Source of the DNA: Thozetella sp. PMI_491
Taxonomy: Eukaryota > Ascomycota > Sordariomycetes > Chaetosphaeriales > Chaetosphaeriaceae
NCBI GenBank assembly: GCA_021432635.1
Contig: MU270027.1
Coordinates: 1,187,459 to 1,251,458, forward strand
Direction of reading: 5' to 3'
Length of the DNA stretch: 64,000 nt
Shown here piece after piece: positions 1 through 10,112 of this stretch. Within the stretch, counting starts at the first letter, position 1. Every line of letters begins with the position of its first letter. Under the pieces are notes generated by a model, which was not told where the DNA came from, did no database searches, and worked only from the letters and a program-made list of their open reading frames with translations. The position numbers and the translations under genes are program-made.

Positions 1-1377
1 CGCAACGACCCCGTGAACCAGAAGGGCATTGACCACTATGTTAAGTTCGTCGACGACCTCCTCGAGGCCGGCATCACCCCGTTCGTTACCCTCTTCCACT
101 GGGATCTTCCCGACGGATTGGACAAGCGCTACGGCGGGCTCTTGAACAAAGAAGAGTTTCCCCTCGATTTTGAGAACTACGCCCGCGTCATGTTCAAGGC
201 ACTTCCCAAGGTGAAGCACTGGATCACCTTCAACGAGCCCTTCTGCTCCTGCGTCCTGGGCTACAACACCGGCTTCTTCGCCCCCGGGCACACATCGGAC
301 CGCACCAAGTCGGACGTCGGCGACAGCGCGCGCGAGCCCTGGATCGCCGGCCACAACATCCTCCTGGCGCACGGCAGGGCCGTCAAGGCATACCGGGAAG
401 ACTTCAAGCCCACCCAAGGCGGTGAGATTGGCATCACGCTCAACGGAGATGCCACTTACCCTTGGGACCCGGAGGACCCGGCGGACGTCGAGGCGTGCGA
501 CCGCAAGATCGAGTTCGCCATCAGCTGGTTTGCTGACCCCATCTACTTCGGCCACTACCCAGAGTCGATGCGCAAGCAGCTGGGCGACCGACTCCCCGAG
601 TTCACGCCCGAGGAGGCCGCGCTGGTCAAGGGCTCCAACGACTTCTATGGCATGAACCACTACACAGCCAACTATGTCAAGCACCTGACAGGTACCCCCC
701 CCGACGACGACACCCTGGGCAACCTCGAGCTCTCCTTCTACAACAAGAACGGCGACTGCATCGGCGAGGAGACTCAGTCGTTCTGGCTGCGCCCGAACGC
801 CCAGGGCTTCCGCGACCTACTTAACTGGCTCAGCAAGCGCTACGGGGGCCCCAAGATGTACGTGACCGAGAACGGCACCTCGATCAAGGGCGAGAACGAT
901 TTGTCCCTGGAGGAGATCGTCAAGGACGACTTCCGGGTCAAGTATTTCCACGACTACGTCCACGCCATGGCCAAGGCGAGCGAGGAGGATGGCGTCGATG
1001 TCCGTGGGTACATGGCTTGGTCGTTGATGGACAACTTCGGGTACGTTTTATAATCCCACACTAGAATCGCCCAAACACGCAGAAGCTAACATTTCCTTGC
1101 GTAGTGAGTAACGCTTGCTTGCTCGACCCGCACGGGCGGCCAATCTTTATCAATGGAAAGGAGATCAACAGTTTGCTAACAAGCCATAGAATGGGCCGAA
1201 GGATACGAGACCCGGTTTGGAGTGTAAGTCCAGTCCCTGCGCACTTCGGCAAGCGCAACTCAGTGTTGACCTTCCAATAGCACCTACGTCGACTATGTAA
1301 ATGACCAGAAGCGATACCCCAAGAAATCCGCGAGCTCGATGAAGCCGCTATTCGACAGCCTCATTAAGAAGGAGTAA
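1..1377 (+). CDS. GH1 beta-glucosidase, 3' part (5' end outside window)
   Basis: Glycoside hydrolase family 1 enzyme, hydrolysing cellobiose and other beta-glucosides. The window opens in frame (base 1 is codon position 1) inside the TIM barrel. The general acid/base is in the ITFNEP motif (Glu codon 235-237) and the nucleophile in VTENG (Glu codon 868-870). No secretion signal can be judged because the N-terminus is missing. Exon 1 ends at about 1039/1040, exon 2 is 1190-1223 and exon 3 is 1281-1377; the tail reads EWAEGYETRFGV, TYVDYVNDQKRYPKK and ends LIKKE. The first junction is odd. Restoring the family reading NFEWAEGY needs exon 1 to end at 1039, but the GT donor starts at 1041, so the GGG at 1039-1041 looks one G too long. 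Family assignment is very secure; the exact splice or intactness is not. Confidence 0.93.
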
Positions 1378-2751
1378 AGTAAGTTGGTAGCTTACTGACC
1401 GCTGGCCGATGCTACCGACCCCAATTGGGTGGGGTTGCCCCTGGTTGGAGAAGGGTAAGAGGAGTTCCAAACAAACGCGGGATGACGGAGCAGTTTTGAA
1501 CCGATCTAGATGAGTTGATGGGCTAGTTACGAGGTATCACATCTGTACTCTTATAGACCAATGATGATGTCCAATTTTCTACATTTCGCTACGCAATCTA
1601 TATTCTTTTCTCTTGCAGCGGCGCTGGTCGTCGTGGTCTCCACAGTCGACTTTACGTTTCCAGATGCTGTTTCCGTTGTCCCGGCCCACGGCAGAGCCCG
1701 CCTAACTAACACGACGACGACCATTCACCACCAAAGGGGGAGAAAACTCAAGGTACTCCTCAGGCGTCGTTATTAGATTAGCCGATTTGATTGCGTCTGT
1801 GACGACGTGTCTCTCGTCTTGGAAGCGTTCCAACCCTGTCTAGGATGTGGTACAGTACCTATATAGCAGCCTTCTAAAAGCGCCAAGAGACCGGGCCAAA
1901 GGATTGCAGGCGCCACATCCTCCACAATAAGTGCCAAGGAGCTGGAGGGGACCAAGCTGGAGCTCAGGTGTATCCAAAAGACAGAAACATGTATTGAAAA
2001 AAACCCGTTGCTTCCCTCGGCCCGCTGGTACACTACCATACGATAAGGCAAACAAATCTCTTTGCCGAGAAGAAGCAGCCTACCGTCAAGGTCCAGCGGC
2101 TTACACTTAGCCGACGTTGGCCGAGGTTGGCCGGTCGGGTTGAGTTCCAAGACATGGCATAATATGTCGTCGAGTCGGAATGTTAAAGGAGCAAGAAAGT
2201 GTCGAGATATGTCGAGATACGGCAGTGTATGCATTGGCACTTGCTCTCTGTTGGCACAGCCTTCGGGATAATGCTGACGAGGCGCCTGAAGAGGACGCCG
2301 CAAGGGCGGGCGGCATCGGCCGATTGAGTTGTCCGTGGGGTAAGTAACCCGAGGTGTGAGAATGTGGGGTGCCGGCCCAGAACCGGGAGTAAGTTAGGCG
2401 GCATGCTACAGAAAGGGCGGCGCTTGGGGGGACCGGGGCTGTGGGGGAGCTAGGATGCTGGAGCTGGACAAGTTTGGGGACCTAAATAGGAGCTCCCCCC
2501 CCCCCTTCGAATCTCTCGCCGCCCAAGACTCTCTGGACTGAGACATGTTCCGCCAGCCCGGCTAACAAAGAGAGTTGAGAAAGTCTGCAGTCTGCGTCCT
2601 CGATCTCGCCCTTTCTTCGTCCGCCGGATGCCCCTGACCCCCTCGTCGCCTGCTCCGTGTACCGCCAACAACTAGACCCCACAAGATCCGAGCTTGACGC
2701 GACTGCCCGGGGAAAGAAGCACAGCTCCGGTCGAACTTCCATTCGTCCGCC
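1378..2751. other. Intergenic: GH1 3' flank and acyl-CoA ligase promoter
   Basis: No supportable gene. A short open frame at 1561-1776 starts with a hydrophobic stretch but is low in complexity, has no family resemblance and lies about 190 nt past the GH1 stop, so it is probably 3' UTR or spacer. A C10-type run occurs near 2496-2506, followed by pyrimidine-rich leader sequence up to the ATG at 2752. Confidence 0.6.
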
Positions 2752-4321
2752 ATGTCCGGCGCACCCTCGAGGCTTGGCAGCATCCTCGGCCACCTGGTGG
2801 GCTCCTCGAAGGCCGAGTTCCAGCACAACCACCACATCCACCAGCTGTCCCCGACCTTCTTCCTCGAGCGGGCCGCGGCTATCGAGCCCAATGCCGAGGC
2901 CATCTACCACGTCACCGCCAACGGCAAGATCCTGCGGCGGTCCTACGCCGAATTCGCAGACCGGGCCCGCGGGCTCGCCTACTACCTGATCAAGAAGGGC
3001 TACAAGCGCGTCGGCGTGCTCGCCACCAACACGCCCGCCTTCCTCGAGTCGATCTACGGCATCGTGGCCTCCGGCGGAGTCATTGTGCCCGTCAACTACC
3101 GCCTGAAGCAGGATGATATTTCTTACATTTTTGACTTCGCCGAGGTTGACGCTATTGTGGTGGATGCCGAGTATGTGGGCCTGCTAGAGGACTACCAAAA
3201 GACGCACCCCAAAATCCCCCTGGTAATCGACACAGTGAGTATCTCTCCATCCGGGTGTCTGTGCACCGAGCCCACGCTGACCGGCACGCTCTAGGATACG
3301 GACGCCACCGAGGGCCAGCTTAGCGGGCCCTTCGACGAGGCGGTGCTCGAGGGCCTCAAGCACGACCACGAGACAGGCGCGAAGGGATGGGCCGGGCTGA
3401 AGTCGCAGTGTGCCAACGAAGACGACGTGATGGCCATCCCTTTCACGTCCGGCACCACGTCACGGCCCAAGGGCGTCATGTACACCCACAGAGGCGCCTA
3501 TCTCGCGGCCCTCGCCAACGTCATCGAGTCGGGGTTGAATCCCGACACGGGACGGTGCAAGTACCTGTGGACCCTGCCCATGTACGGCGCCCGGCACCAC
3601 TCCGCAGCCTCTCCCCTTTGCCCTTTGCGAGTGAAAGCTGACCAGACTTTAGGTTCCACGCCATGGGCTGGACGTTCCCCTGGTCGGTGTGCGCCGTTCG
3701 GGGGACGCACATCTGCCTGCGCAAGATCGACTACCCGCTGATCTGGAAGATGCTCAAGGAGGAAGGGGTCACGCACTTCAATGCGGCTCCGACCGTCAAC
3801 ACGCTCCTCTGCGCAGCCGCCGAGGCGGAGCCGCTTCCCCAGCCCGTCCGGGTGACGGTTGCCGCCAGTCCGCCCACGGCCCATTTGTTCGAGCAGATGA
3901 CGAACCTCAACCTGCACCCCGTGCACGTGTACGGCATGACCGAGACGTATGGCCCCATCACCAAGGGCTACCTCCTGCCCGAGTGGGACGCGCTGCCGAC
4001 GGGCGAGAAGTTTGCCAAGATGGCGCGGCAAGGGCACGGCTTCGTGACGAGCCTCCCGATCCGCATCATCAAGCCCGACCAGCCCGAGGGCGTGCTCATC
4101 GACGTGGCCAAGGACGGCAAGGAGATCGGCGAGATTGTCTTCTTCGGCAACATCTGCGCCAAGGGCTACTACAAGGACCCGGAGGCGACGCGCAAGATGT
4201 TCGCCGGCGGCGCGCTGCACTCGGGTGACCTAGCGGTCTGGCACCCGGACGGAAGCGCACAGATCCTGGACCGTGCGAAGGACATCATCATCTCAGGTAC
4301 GTGATCAACTCGCGCGCGATA

Positions 4322-4356
<35 letters not shown>

Positions 4357-4697
4357 GGCGGCCGAATGGTGCTGACAGACGCCTAGGCGGTGAGAACATC
4401 TCATCGGTAGCTCTCGAGAGTCTGCTGGTCGAGCACCCGGACGTCTTGGAGGCCGGCGTGGTGGCGGTGCCCGATTCGCACTGGGGCGAGCGGCCGAAGG
4501 CGTACCTGACGGTCAAGGCGGGCCGGTCGCTGGGGCCTCAGGACGTGATCGACTGGGCGAAGCACAAGAGCAACATTAGCAAGTTTATGGTCCCCAGGGA
4601 GGTCGAGATCGTAAAGGAGCTTCCCAAGACGAGCACGGGCAAGATCAAGAAGAACGTGCTTCGCGAGTGGGCCAAGACTGGCCGCACAGATCAGTGA
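2752..4697 (+). CDS. AMP-forming acyl-CoA synthetase/ligase (ANL superfamily)
   Basis: Adenylates a carboxylic acid and transfers it to CoA; the natural substrate cannot be read from sequence. Exons 2752-3234, 3295-3581, 3653-4296 and 4387-4697 give 574 aa. Visible ANL motifs are the A3 phosphate loop TSGTTSRPKG (about residues 212-221), A5 YGMTETYGP (about 349), A7 HSGDLAVWHPDG (about 445), A8 DRAKDIIISGGEN (about 465) and A10 TSTGKIKK with the catalytic Lys (about 558). The motif order and length fit a complete medium/long-chain acyl-CoA ligase-like enzyme. The C-terminus is RTDQ, so there is no peroxisomal SKL-type signal. The second intron splits the ATG of MFHAMGW and the third splits the first Gly codon of SGGEN. 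Intron 3 carries a GGC/GGT repeat. No polyketide or peptide synthase genes adjoin it, so a secondary-metabolite role is unsupported. Confidence 0.93.
4322..4363. repeat. GGC/GGT trinucleotide repeat inside an intron
   Basis: About 14 imperfect GGC units (two GGT) lie within intron 3 of the acyl-CoA ligase gene (4297-4386), between donor GTACGT and acceptor CCTAG. The tract is not translated in the model. Confidence 0.9.
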
Positions 4698-5020
4698 TGG
4701 CTGGTCGGTCCCTTCTCCAAGTTCCTTCTCTAGAGAAAAGGGTGATTGGAGGCGAGTGTTACAGAGCCGTAACGAGGCGGTGGCCACAGACACCAGCCAA
4801 GACCATGTATGATATCTTCATCTATCTATTTTCGTAGATACTAAAAGAGGCTCGAATATCCTGCAAGTGCGATTCCTCCATAGCTCGCGTCCAAGTGAAC
4901 CACGTGTAGGGACTGCGCGGAGTATGCAGCCCATTCTATAAGATACTTAAGTTGCGTGCAAAAGATGCCGAAGTACCCAAGACCGCCTGGAACTTAAGAG
5001 CAGTGCGAAAAGCAAAAATC
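4698..5020. other. Intergenic between acyl-CoA ligase and tRNA-His
   Basis: 3' flank of the acyl-CoA ligase. The sequence becomes AT-richer than its surroundings (for example around 4800-4860). No gene seen. Confidence 0.6.
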
Positions 5021-5026
5021 AAAAAA
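5021..5026 (-). terminator. RNA polymerase III oligo-T terminator of tRNA-His
   Basis: On the minus strand the tRNA is followed within five bases by six T residues (plus-strand A run), the standard Pol III stop signal. Confidence 0.8.
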
Positions 5027-5030
5027 TTAT

Positions 5031-5119
5031 GGGACTGCCCGGAGTCGAACCGGGGTTTTCACGGACTTGCCGCGATACGTTTCCACAACGTGATGTACTA
5101 ACCGCTATACTACAGTCCC
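5031..5119 (-). tRNA. tRNA-His (GUG anticodon) with an 18-nt intron
   Basis: On the minus strand the 89 nt fold as a full cloverleaf: acceptor GGGACTG/CAGTCCC; D-stem GTAT/GTAC; anticodon stem TCACG/CGTGA; loop TTGTGG plus C with anticodon GTG (plus coordinates 5084-5086); a four-base variable loop; T-stem CCCGG/CCGGG with loop TTCGACT. The gene carries an internal B-box GGTTCGACTCC. The anticodon stem only pairs if about 18 nt after position 37 (plus 5065-5082) are removed, the canonical site for tRNA introns cut by the Sen endonuclease. The base before G1 is A, so the G-1 of mature tRNA-His is not encoded and must be added by a Thg1-type enzyme, as known for eukaryotes. Confidence 0.95.
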
Positions 5120-5824
5120 TTGTAGTTATGACGTTGGATTTGGGGGATTTATTTTCTATTATAAATCTACAAAATCAGACGCCACAAAGAACCTTGACTG
5201 TAGTGGGGTCTGGGTGTGCCGTGGGGCTTTCCTAACGAGGGGCTAAAATCAGTGCGCACCGGAGCCAGAACCGGAGCCAGAGAGCAATCACAAGTGCAAC
5301 TACAGCTAATTCATGGGGGAACCAAACCCCTCAGCCTCAAAACCTGATCTGCTCACTCACGGCCTTTGTGCTGTGGCAGCCCCCTGGCATTCGGTAGGGG
5401 TCATTAAAGAAACGGTTCTTCTCTACCAAGTTTGCACTGCTCGTTGTTGTCTGTTTGGCTCAGGTTTGGGTGATGCAGGGTTAGCTAGCCCAGTCCGCTA
5501 AGGTACCTAGGCCTAGGCATGTGTGTCGCGTCTCTGCGCGCTGCGAGTGCGGGGGAGGGGTAAAATTCTTTTTTTTTTCTGTCGCATGCCTCCCGCTTAG
5601 AGAACGGCCTGTATATAGGGAGTGACCAACGAACCTCGTGACGGACGCTTTCTAGCTGTCCTGCGGTGAAGCCTTAACCAAGGTGGCGTCTCTTTTTACT
5701 GTCATCGGGTCTCCTTTTCCTCTATCTCGAAACCAATTTTTGTAAGAGGCAGGAATTCCCTCCCCTCTTCCCCCGGTACCCCTCCCCCGCGCTCTACTTG
5801 TACTTTGTCGCCACCACCATCACG
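5120..5824. other. Promoter region of ADE5,7
   Basis: No gene. Contains a T10-type run near 5569-5578, a TATATA-like element near 5611, and a CT-rich leader ending in ACCACCACCATCACG just before the ATG at 5825. Confidence 0.55.
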
Positions 5825-8194
5825 ATGCCTCTTCGTATCCTACTCATCGGCAATGGCGGGCGCGAACACGCCCTCGCTTGGAAGCTGAGCAATTCGCCCA
5901 AAGTCGAGTCGATCCTCGTCGTGCCTGGCAATGGCGGTACAGCCTTGCTGCCCAAGGTGACCAACGAGAGGTCCGTCTCGGCCAGCGACTTTCCGGGGCT
6001 CGTCCAACTCGCGAAGGAGCGGGATGTCAACCTGGTGGTAGCTGGGCCCGAGGCACCGCTCGTTGACGGCGTGGAGGGTCACTTTAAAAAGGCCAAGATC
6101 AACTTCTTCGGGCCTTCCCAGGCAGCGGCGCAGATGGAGGGCAGCAAGACCTTCTCCAAGGACTTCATGAAGAGGCACAACATCCCGACCGCTGCCTACG
6201 AGAACTTCTCCGACTACGCCAAGGCTAGCGAGTACCTGAAGACGGTCAGCCACAAGGTCGTCCTCAAGGCCACGGGTCTCGCCGCCGGCAAGGGCGTCAT
6301 CATACCAGAGACTCAGGAGGAAGCCCAGCAGGGTCTCAAGGAGATCATGGTCGACCAGGCCTTTGGCTCTGCCGGCTCCGAGGTTGTTATCGAGGAGTTC
6401 CTCGAGGGCGATGAGCTCAGCATCCTGTCCTTCTGCGACGGCAATACCATCAAGTCGCTGCCGCCGGCCCAGGACCACAAGCGCATCGGAGACGGCGACA
6501 CCGGTCTGAACACGGGCGGTATGGGCTGCTATGCGCCGACAAGGATCGCGACACCGGCCCTGCTTCAGCAGATCCAGAGCGAGGTGCTACAGCGCACCAT
6601 TGACGGCATGCGCCAGGAGGGATTCCCCATGCGGGGCTGCTTGTTCACCGGCCTCATGATCACCTCCAACGGACCCAAGGTCCTCGAATATAACGTCCGG
6701 TTTGGCGACCCGGAGACGCAGACACTCCTCCCTCTCCTCGAGTCCGACCTGGCCGACATCATGTGGGCGTGCTCGACCGACAACCCGCACCTTGACAACA
6801 CCCCGGTCAAGGTGTCGCCTGACTACAGCACCACTGTCGTAGTGGCGGCCCCCGGTTACCCCAATTCGTACCCTAAGAACATCCCGATGCAGGTCGCCCA
6901 GTCGCCGTCGGGAATCAACATCTTTCATGCGGGCACCGAGCTGGCCGATGGTGTCCTCAAGACCTCGGGCGGTCGCGTCATTGCCGCCACGGCCACCGGC
7001 AAGTCCCTGAGAGATGCTGTCGACAAGGCGTACCAGGGTGTCAAACTCATCCAGTTCGAGGGCATGTACTTCCGCAAGGATATTGCACATCGGGCCTTCC
7101 GTGACGCACCTAGTGGCCAGCCTTCGCTTACCTATGCGGACTCGGGTGTGAGCATCGACGCCGGCGACGAGCTCGTCCAACGCATCAAAGCCGCCGTGGC
7201 CACTACCAGTCGGCCAGGCGCTGACGCCATCATCGGCGGCTTCGGCGGTGAAGTCAATTTAGACCAGGCCGGCTATCCCGGCGCCCCGATCGTCGTCGGC
7301 GCCATCGACGGCGTGGGTACAAAGCTCATCATCGCCCAGAAGATGAACAAGCACGACACTGTGGGCATCGACTTGGTGGCCATGAATGTCAACGACCTTG
7401 TGGTACAGGGCGCCGCCCCGTTCATGTTCCTGGACTACTATGGCTGCAGCAAGCTGAGCGTGGACGTCGCCGCTTCCTTTGTCGAGGGCGTTGCGCAGGG
7501 GTGCAAGGAGGCAGGATGCGCCCTGGTCGGTGGCGAGACCGCCGAGATGCCCGATCTCTACTCGGGAGATGACTATGATGCTGCGGGCGCGGCCATCGGC
7601 GTCATGCAAGCCAGCCAGCGCCTCCCCAGAAAGGACATCATGGTCGAGGGTGATGTCCTCATCGGTCTTGGCTCGACGGGTGTGCACTCGAACGGCTTCT
7701 CTCTCGTCCGCAAGGTCGTGGAGAAGAGCGGCCTCTCGTACACAGACCCAGCCCCTTGGGATGGCTCGGGCGTGACGGTGGGCCAGAGCTTGCTGACGCC
7801 CACCAAGATCTACGTCAAGTCCTTGCTGGAAGTGCTCCGAGCGGATGCCAACGGGTCCATCAAGGGCATGGCCCACATCACCGGCGGTGGCCTCACGGAG
7901 AACATACCTCGGATGCTCCCGGACCACCTTGCCGCCGAGATCGACGCCGCGAGCTGGGAACGGCCCTCGGTCTTCGGGTGGCTCAGCCAGCTGGTCACCA
8001 AGCCCGAGGAGATGGCACGGACCTTCAACAACGGCGTGGGCATGGTCCTAGCCGTCCAGGAGAGCGGAGTGGATACGGTGGTCGCTGGACTGGAGGCCGC
8101 TGGCGAGAAGGTGTACAAGATAGGCCACCTCGTGAAGAGGGAGGGCAAAGGCACCGTATACAAGAACCTCGACGCGTGGGCGACGCCCGCGTGA
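5825..8194 (+). CDS. ADE5,7: Bifunctional GAR synthetase / AIR synthetase (purine biosynthesis)
   Basis: 789 aa, no introns. Catalyses steps 2 and 5 of de novo purine synthesis: phosphoribosylamine plus glycine to GAR, and FGAM to AIR. The N-terminal ATP-grasp GARS half (about 1-430) starts MPLRILLIGNGGREHALAWK and carries NTGGMGCYAPT. The C-terminal AIRS half (about 443-785) carries GGFGGEVNL, GAIDGVGTKLI, GGETAEMPD and GGGLTENIPRML. The length matches the two-domain fungal enzyme, which lacks the GART domain of animals. The ATG at 5825 is the first in frame; upstream in-frame codons lack an ATG. Cytosolic enzyme. No defects seen. Confidence 0.97.
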   Translation: MPLRILLIGNGGREHALAWKLSNSPKVESILVVPGNGGTALLPKVTNERSVSASDFPGLVQLAKERDVNLVVAGPEAPLVDGVEGHFKKAKINFFGPSQAAAQMEGSKTFSKDFMKRHNIPTAAYENFSDYAKASEYLKTVSHKVVLKATGLAAGKGVIIPETQEEAQQGLKEIMVDQAFGSAGSEVVIEEFLEGDELSILSFCDGNTIKSLPPAQDHKRIGDGDTGLNTGGMGCYAPTRIATPALLQQIQSEVLQRTIDGMRQEGFPMRGCLFTGLMITSNGPKVLEYNVRFGDPETQTLLPLLESDLADIMWACSTDNPHLDNTPVKVSPDYSTTVVVAAPGYPNSYPKNIPMQVAQSPSGINIFHAGTELADGVLKTSGGRVIAATATGKSLRDAVDKAYQGVKLIQFEGMYFRKDIAHRAFRDAPSGQPSLTYADSGVSIDAGDELVQRIKAAVATTSRPGADAIIGGFGGEVNLDQAGYPGAPIVVGAIDGVGTKLIIAQKMNKHDTVGIDLVAMNVNDLVVQGAAPFMFLDYYGCSKLSVDVAASFVEGVAQGCKEAGCALVGGETAEMPDLYSGDDYDAAGAAIGVMQASQRLPRKDIMVEGDVLIGLGSTGVHSNGFSLVRKVVEKSGLSYTDPAPWDGSGVTVGQSLLTPTKIYVKSLLEVLRADANGSIKGMAHITGGGLTENIPRMLPDHLAAEIDAASWERPSVFGWLSQLVTKPEEMARTFNNGVGMVLAVQESGVDTVVAGLEAAGEKVYKIGHLVKREGKGTVYKNLDAWATPA

Positions 8195-10112
8195 GACGCA
8201 GACGGCTGTCCCCCACTCGGACGTGGAACGGGCTGCGTTGGTAAGGGGCGGAACGTGTTTTTGAGGAGTTATGGAAATATAAAATCATCTGGTGTGCATT
8301 CGTCTCGGGCGGCCTTGCAAAGTCAATGTTTACGCTATGTCCTGCATTATTAGTCTTGCCCTCGTAAGGGCCTATAGCAATTAGAATTAGACGGGTATAT
8401 ACATATCGAAGAGAAAGCAAATCTATTAGGAATCTATTGGCATAGTGAGGGAATAGCAATACTACCACGTCCCAACAGGCTTATCTACTCGTAGAGACCG
8501 AACGCCGTTTGCCCTCCTCTTCTTTTGTAGAGAGCGTGGTACTCCGTACATACCCTGTGAGCATGAGTTTGTTTGGTCGGCATGGGAAGTCTTGCTATCT
8601 CTTGGGGACACAGGCACTACTTGACACGGCCACTCATCCCAAAGCCTCTCTCGGTGGCTGGGTACGAGTCAACATTGGAGCCAGCAACCAGCCGAGTATC
8701 TACCTCCCTCGTTTTGGCCGCCGAAATTGTTCTCTGAGTGTTGTGGGCGATGGGACACGCTTGGTGGGTCCGACTTTGGAAGGAAATGAAGCTCCAGTCC
8801 AGGGCACAGAGAGAGGGTGGGGGACATCTGGCGGTCAAGACAGCGCACGGGCCACTGAACTCGTGTATATATTCTCGGCCGCCCTCCCCTTCTTCCTTCT
8901 CTTTTTCTTTTCTCTTTAGCTCTCTTTGTGAGTTTCCCAACCCCCTAACTTGGAGGCAAACGGATGCTAACTATCTTCCCGCAGGCCTTTTGGCTTAGAT
9001 CAAGTGTAGTATCTGTTCTAACTAGTTTAATCTCTAGTTTTACTCTACGGAGTAAATATGTGATTATTCTAATTTTTGTCCTCGGGGGGACTTTCCTCTG
9101 GGCTTGCCTATGACTGTCCCCCACTGTGTCCCTGGTATTACACTGCCTCCAGGCGACGCGAACCTTTTTTCATTGCATGCTCAGGTTAACCCTGGGACGC
9201 AGAGAAAATGCAAACCGTAGCCGATTTGTAGACAGTACGCGTAGACTCTAAGAACGAGAATTATTGTGTGACTGTTCTGCTGCGTTTGACCGCCCAACTT
9301 TTCCTAAGTGCCCTTGCAGGTGCCCGTTGTGTGGGGAAGCCCTGATATATTGTAGAGACCTGATGGTGGTGAGAGGGAAAGACAAGACTCAAAATTTCGA
9401 AAGGTTTCAACATCATAAGCTTGGCTTTCCCAAGCGACCTTCTCAGTGTTCTCTCGTTTTCTGATTGCTAGCTTGTGTACATTTTGCAATACCAAGGCTG
9501 GCTGGGCCTCCAAAGTAGATCAGAAGCCTCCAGGTTATCGTCACCTCAGACAAGAACTAGCCCGGAGAATACAACAAAACATCCGTGAACAGGATGCTGC
9601 GCTATGAAAATGGTATCTGCGCATTTGACATTCCGCCCGTCGCATCTCAATGCAGTTGTTTCGGCCACTTTGAGCTAGAACGCGGCAGTGACAACGCGCG
9701 AGGAAGGGAAGAAAAAGAGGCAAGAGCCTGGGCTTGGCTGCCTTGTCATGTTCCTCCTGTGCCAGTTTGATGCAGCAAATATTATGCAGGCTTGCAGGGC
9801 GCAATAAAGTTGTTTGAGCACCATCAGTGAGTCGCTTGCAGTCGCTGCTCTTTGGCTTCGAATGGGGCGTCGTCTGTGCAGTGGTCCCAGTTAGAGGTTC
9901 TCGCATCCAGTACAGTGCGATTAGCTTGTGCCTTAGTTCGGCACCACTTAAACGCGCTGGTCCGCGCCACGCGACTTTCCTCCTGCGTCAAGCTCCAAAT
10001 CCGCAACTCATCGCGCCGGAAAAAAAAAGGTCGGAGAGCTCCAAACCGCATCGCCCGCCAAACGTCAACCATCAGCGCATCGAGGGCACTGGGCTCTCAG
10101 AACACCACCACC
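8195..10112. other. Intergenic, 1.9 kb, between ADE5,7 and POB3
   Basis: No convincing gene. Open frames here (for example 8509-8919) are low-complexity, have no start context or family resemblance, and overlap one another on both strands. A pyrimidine tract lies near 8880-8925. The POB3 promoter and leader occupy the right end, with an A10 run near 10020. Confidence 0.6.

Noticed and set aside
1561-1776. Small open frame with hydrophobic N-terminus after the GH1 gene
   Set aside because: Looks like a signal peptide by chance; no conserved body, Thr/Arg-rich tail, sits in the 3' flank.
5840-6478. Long antisense open frames across ADE5,7 and other GC-rich genes
   Set aside because: Mirror images of codon bias on the coding strand, no independent motifs.
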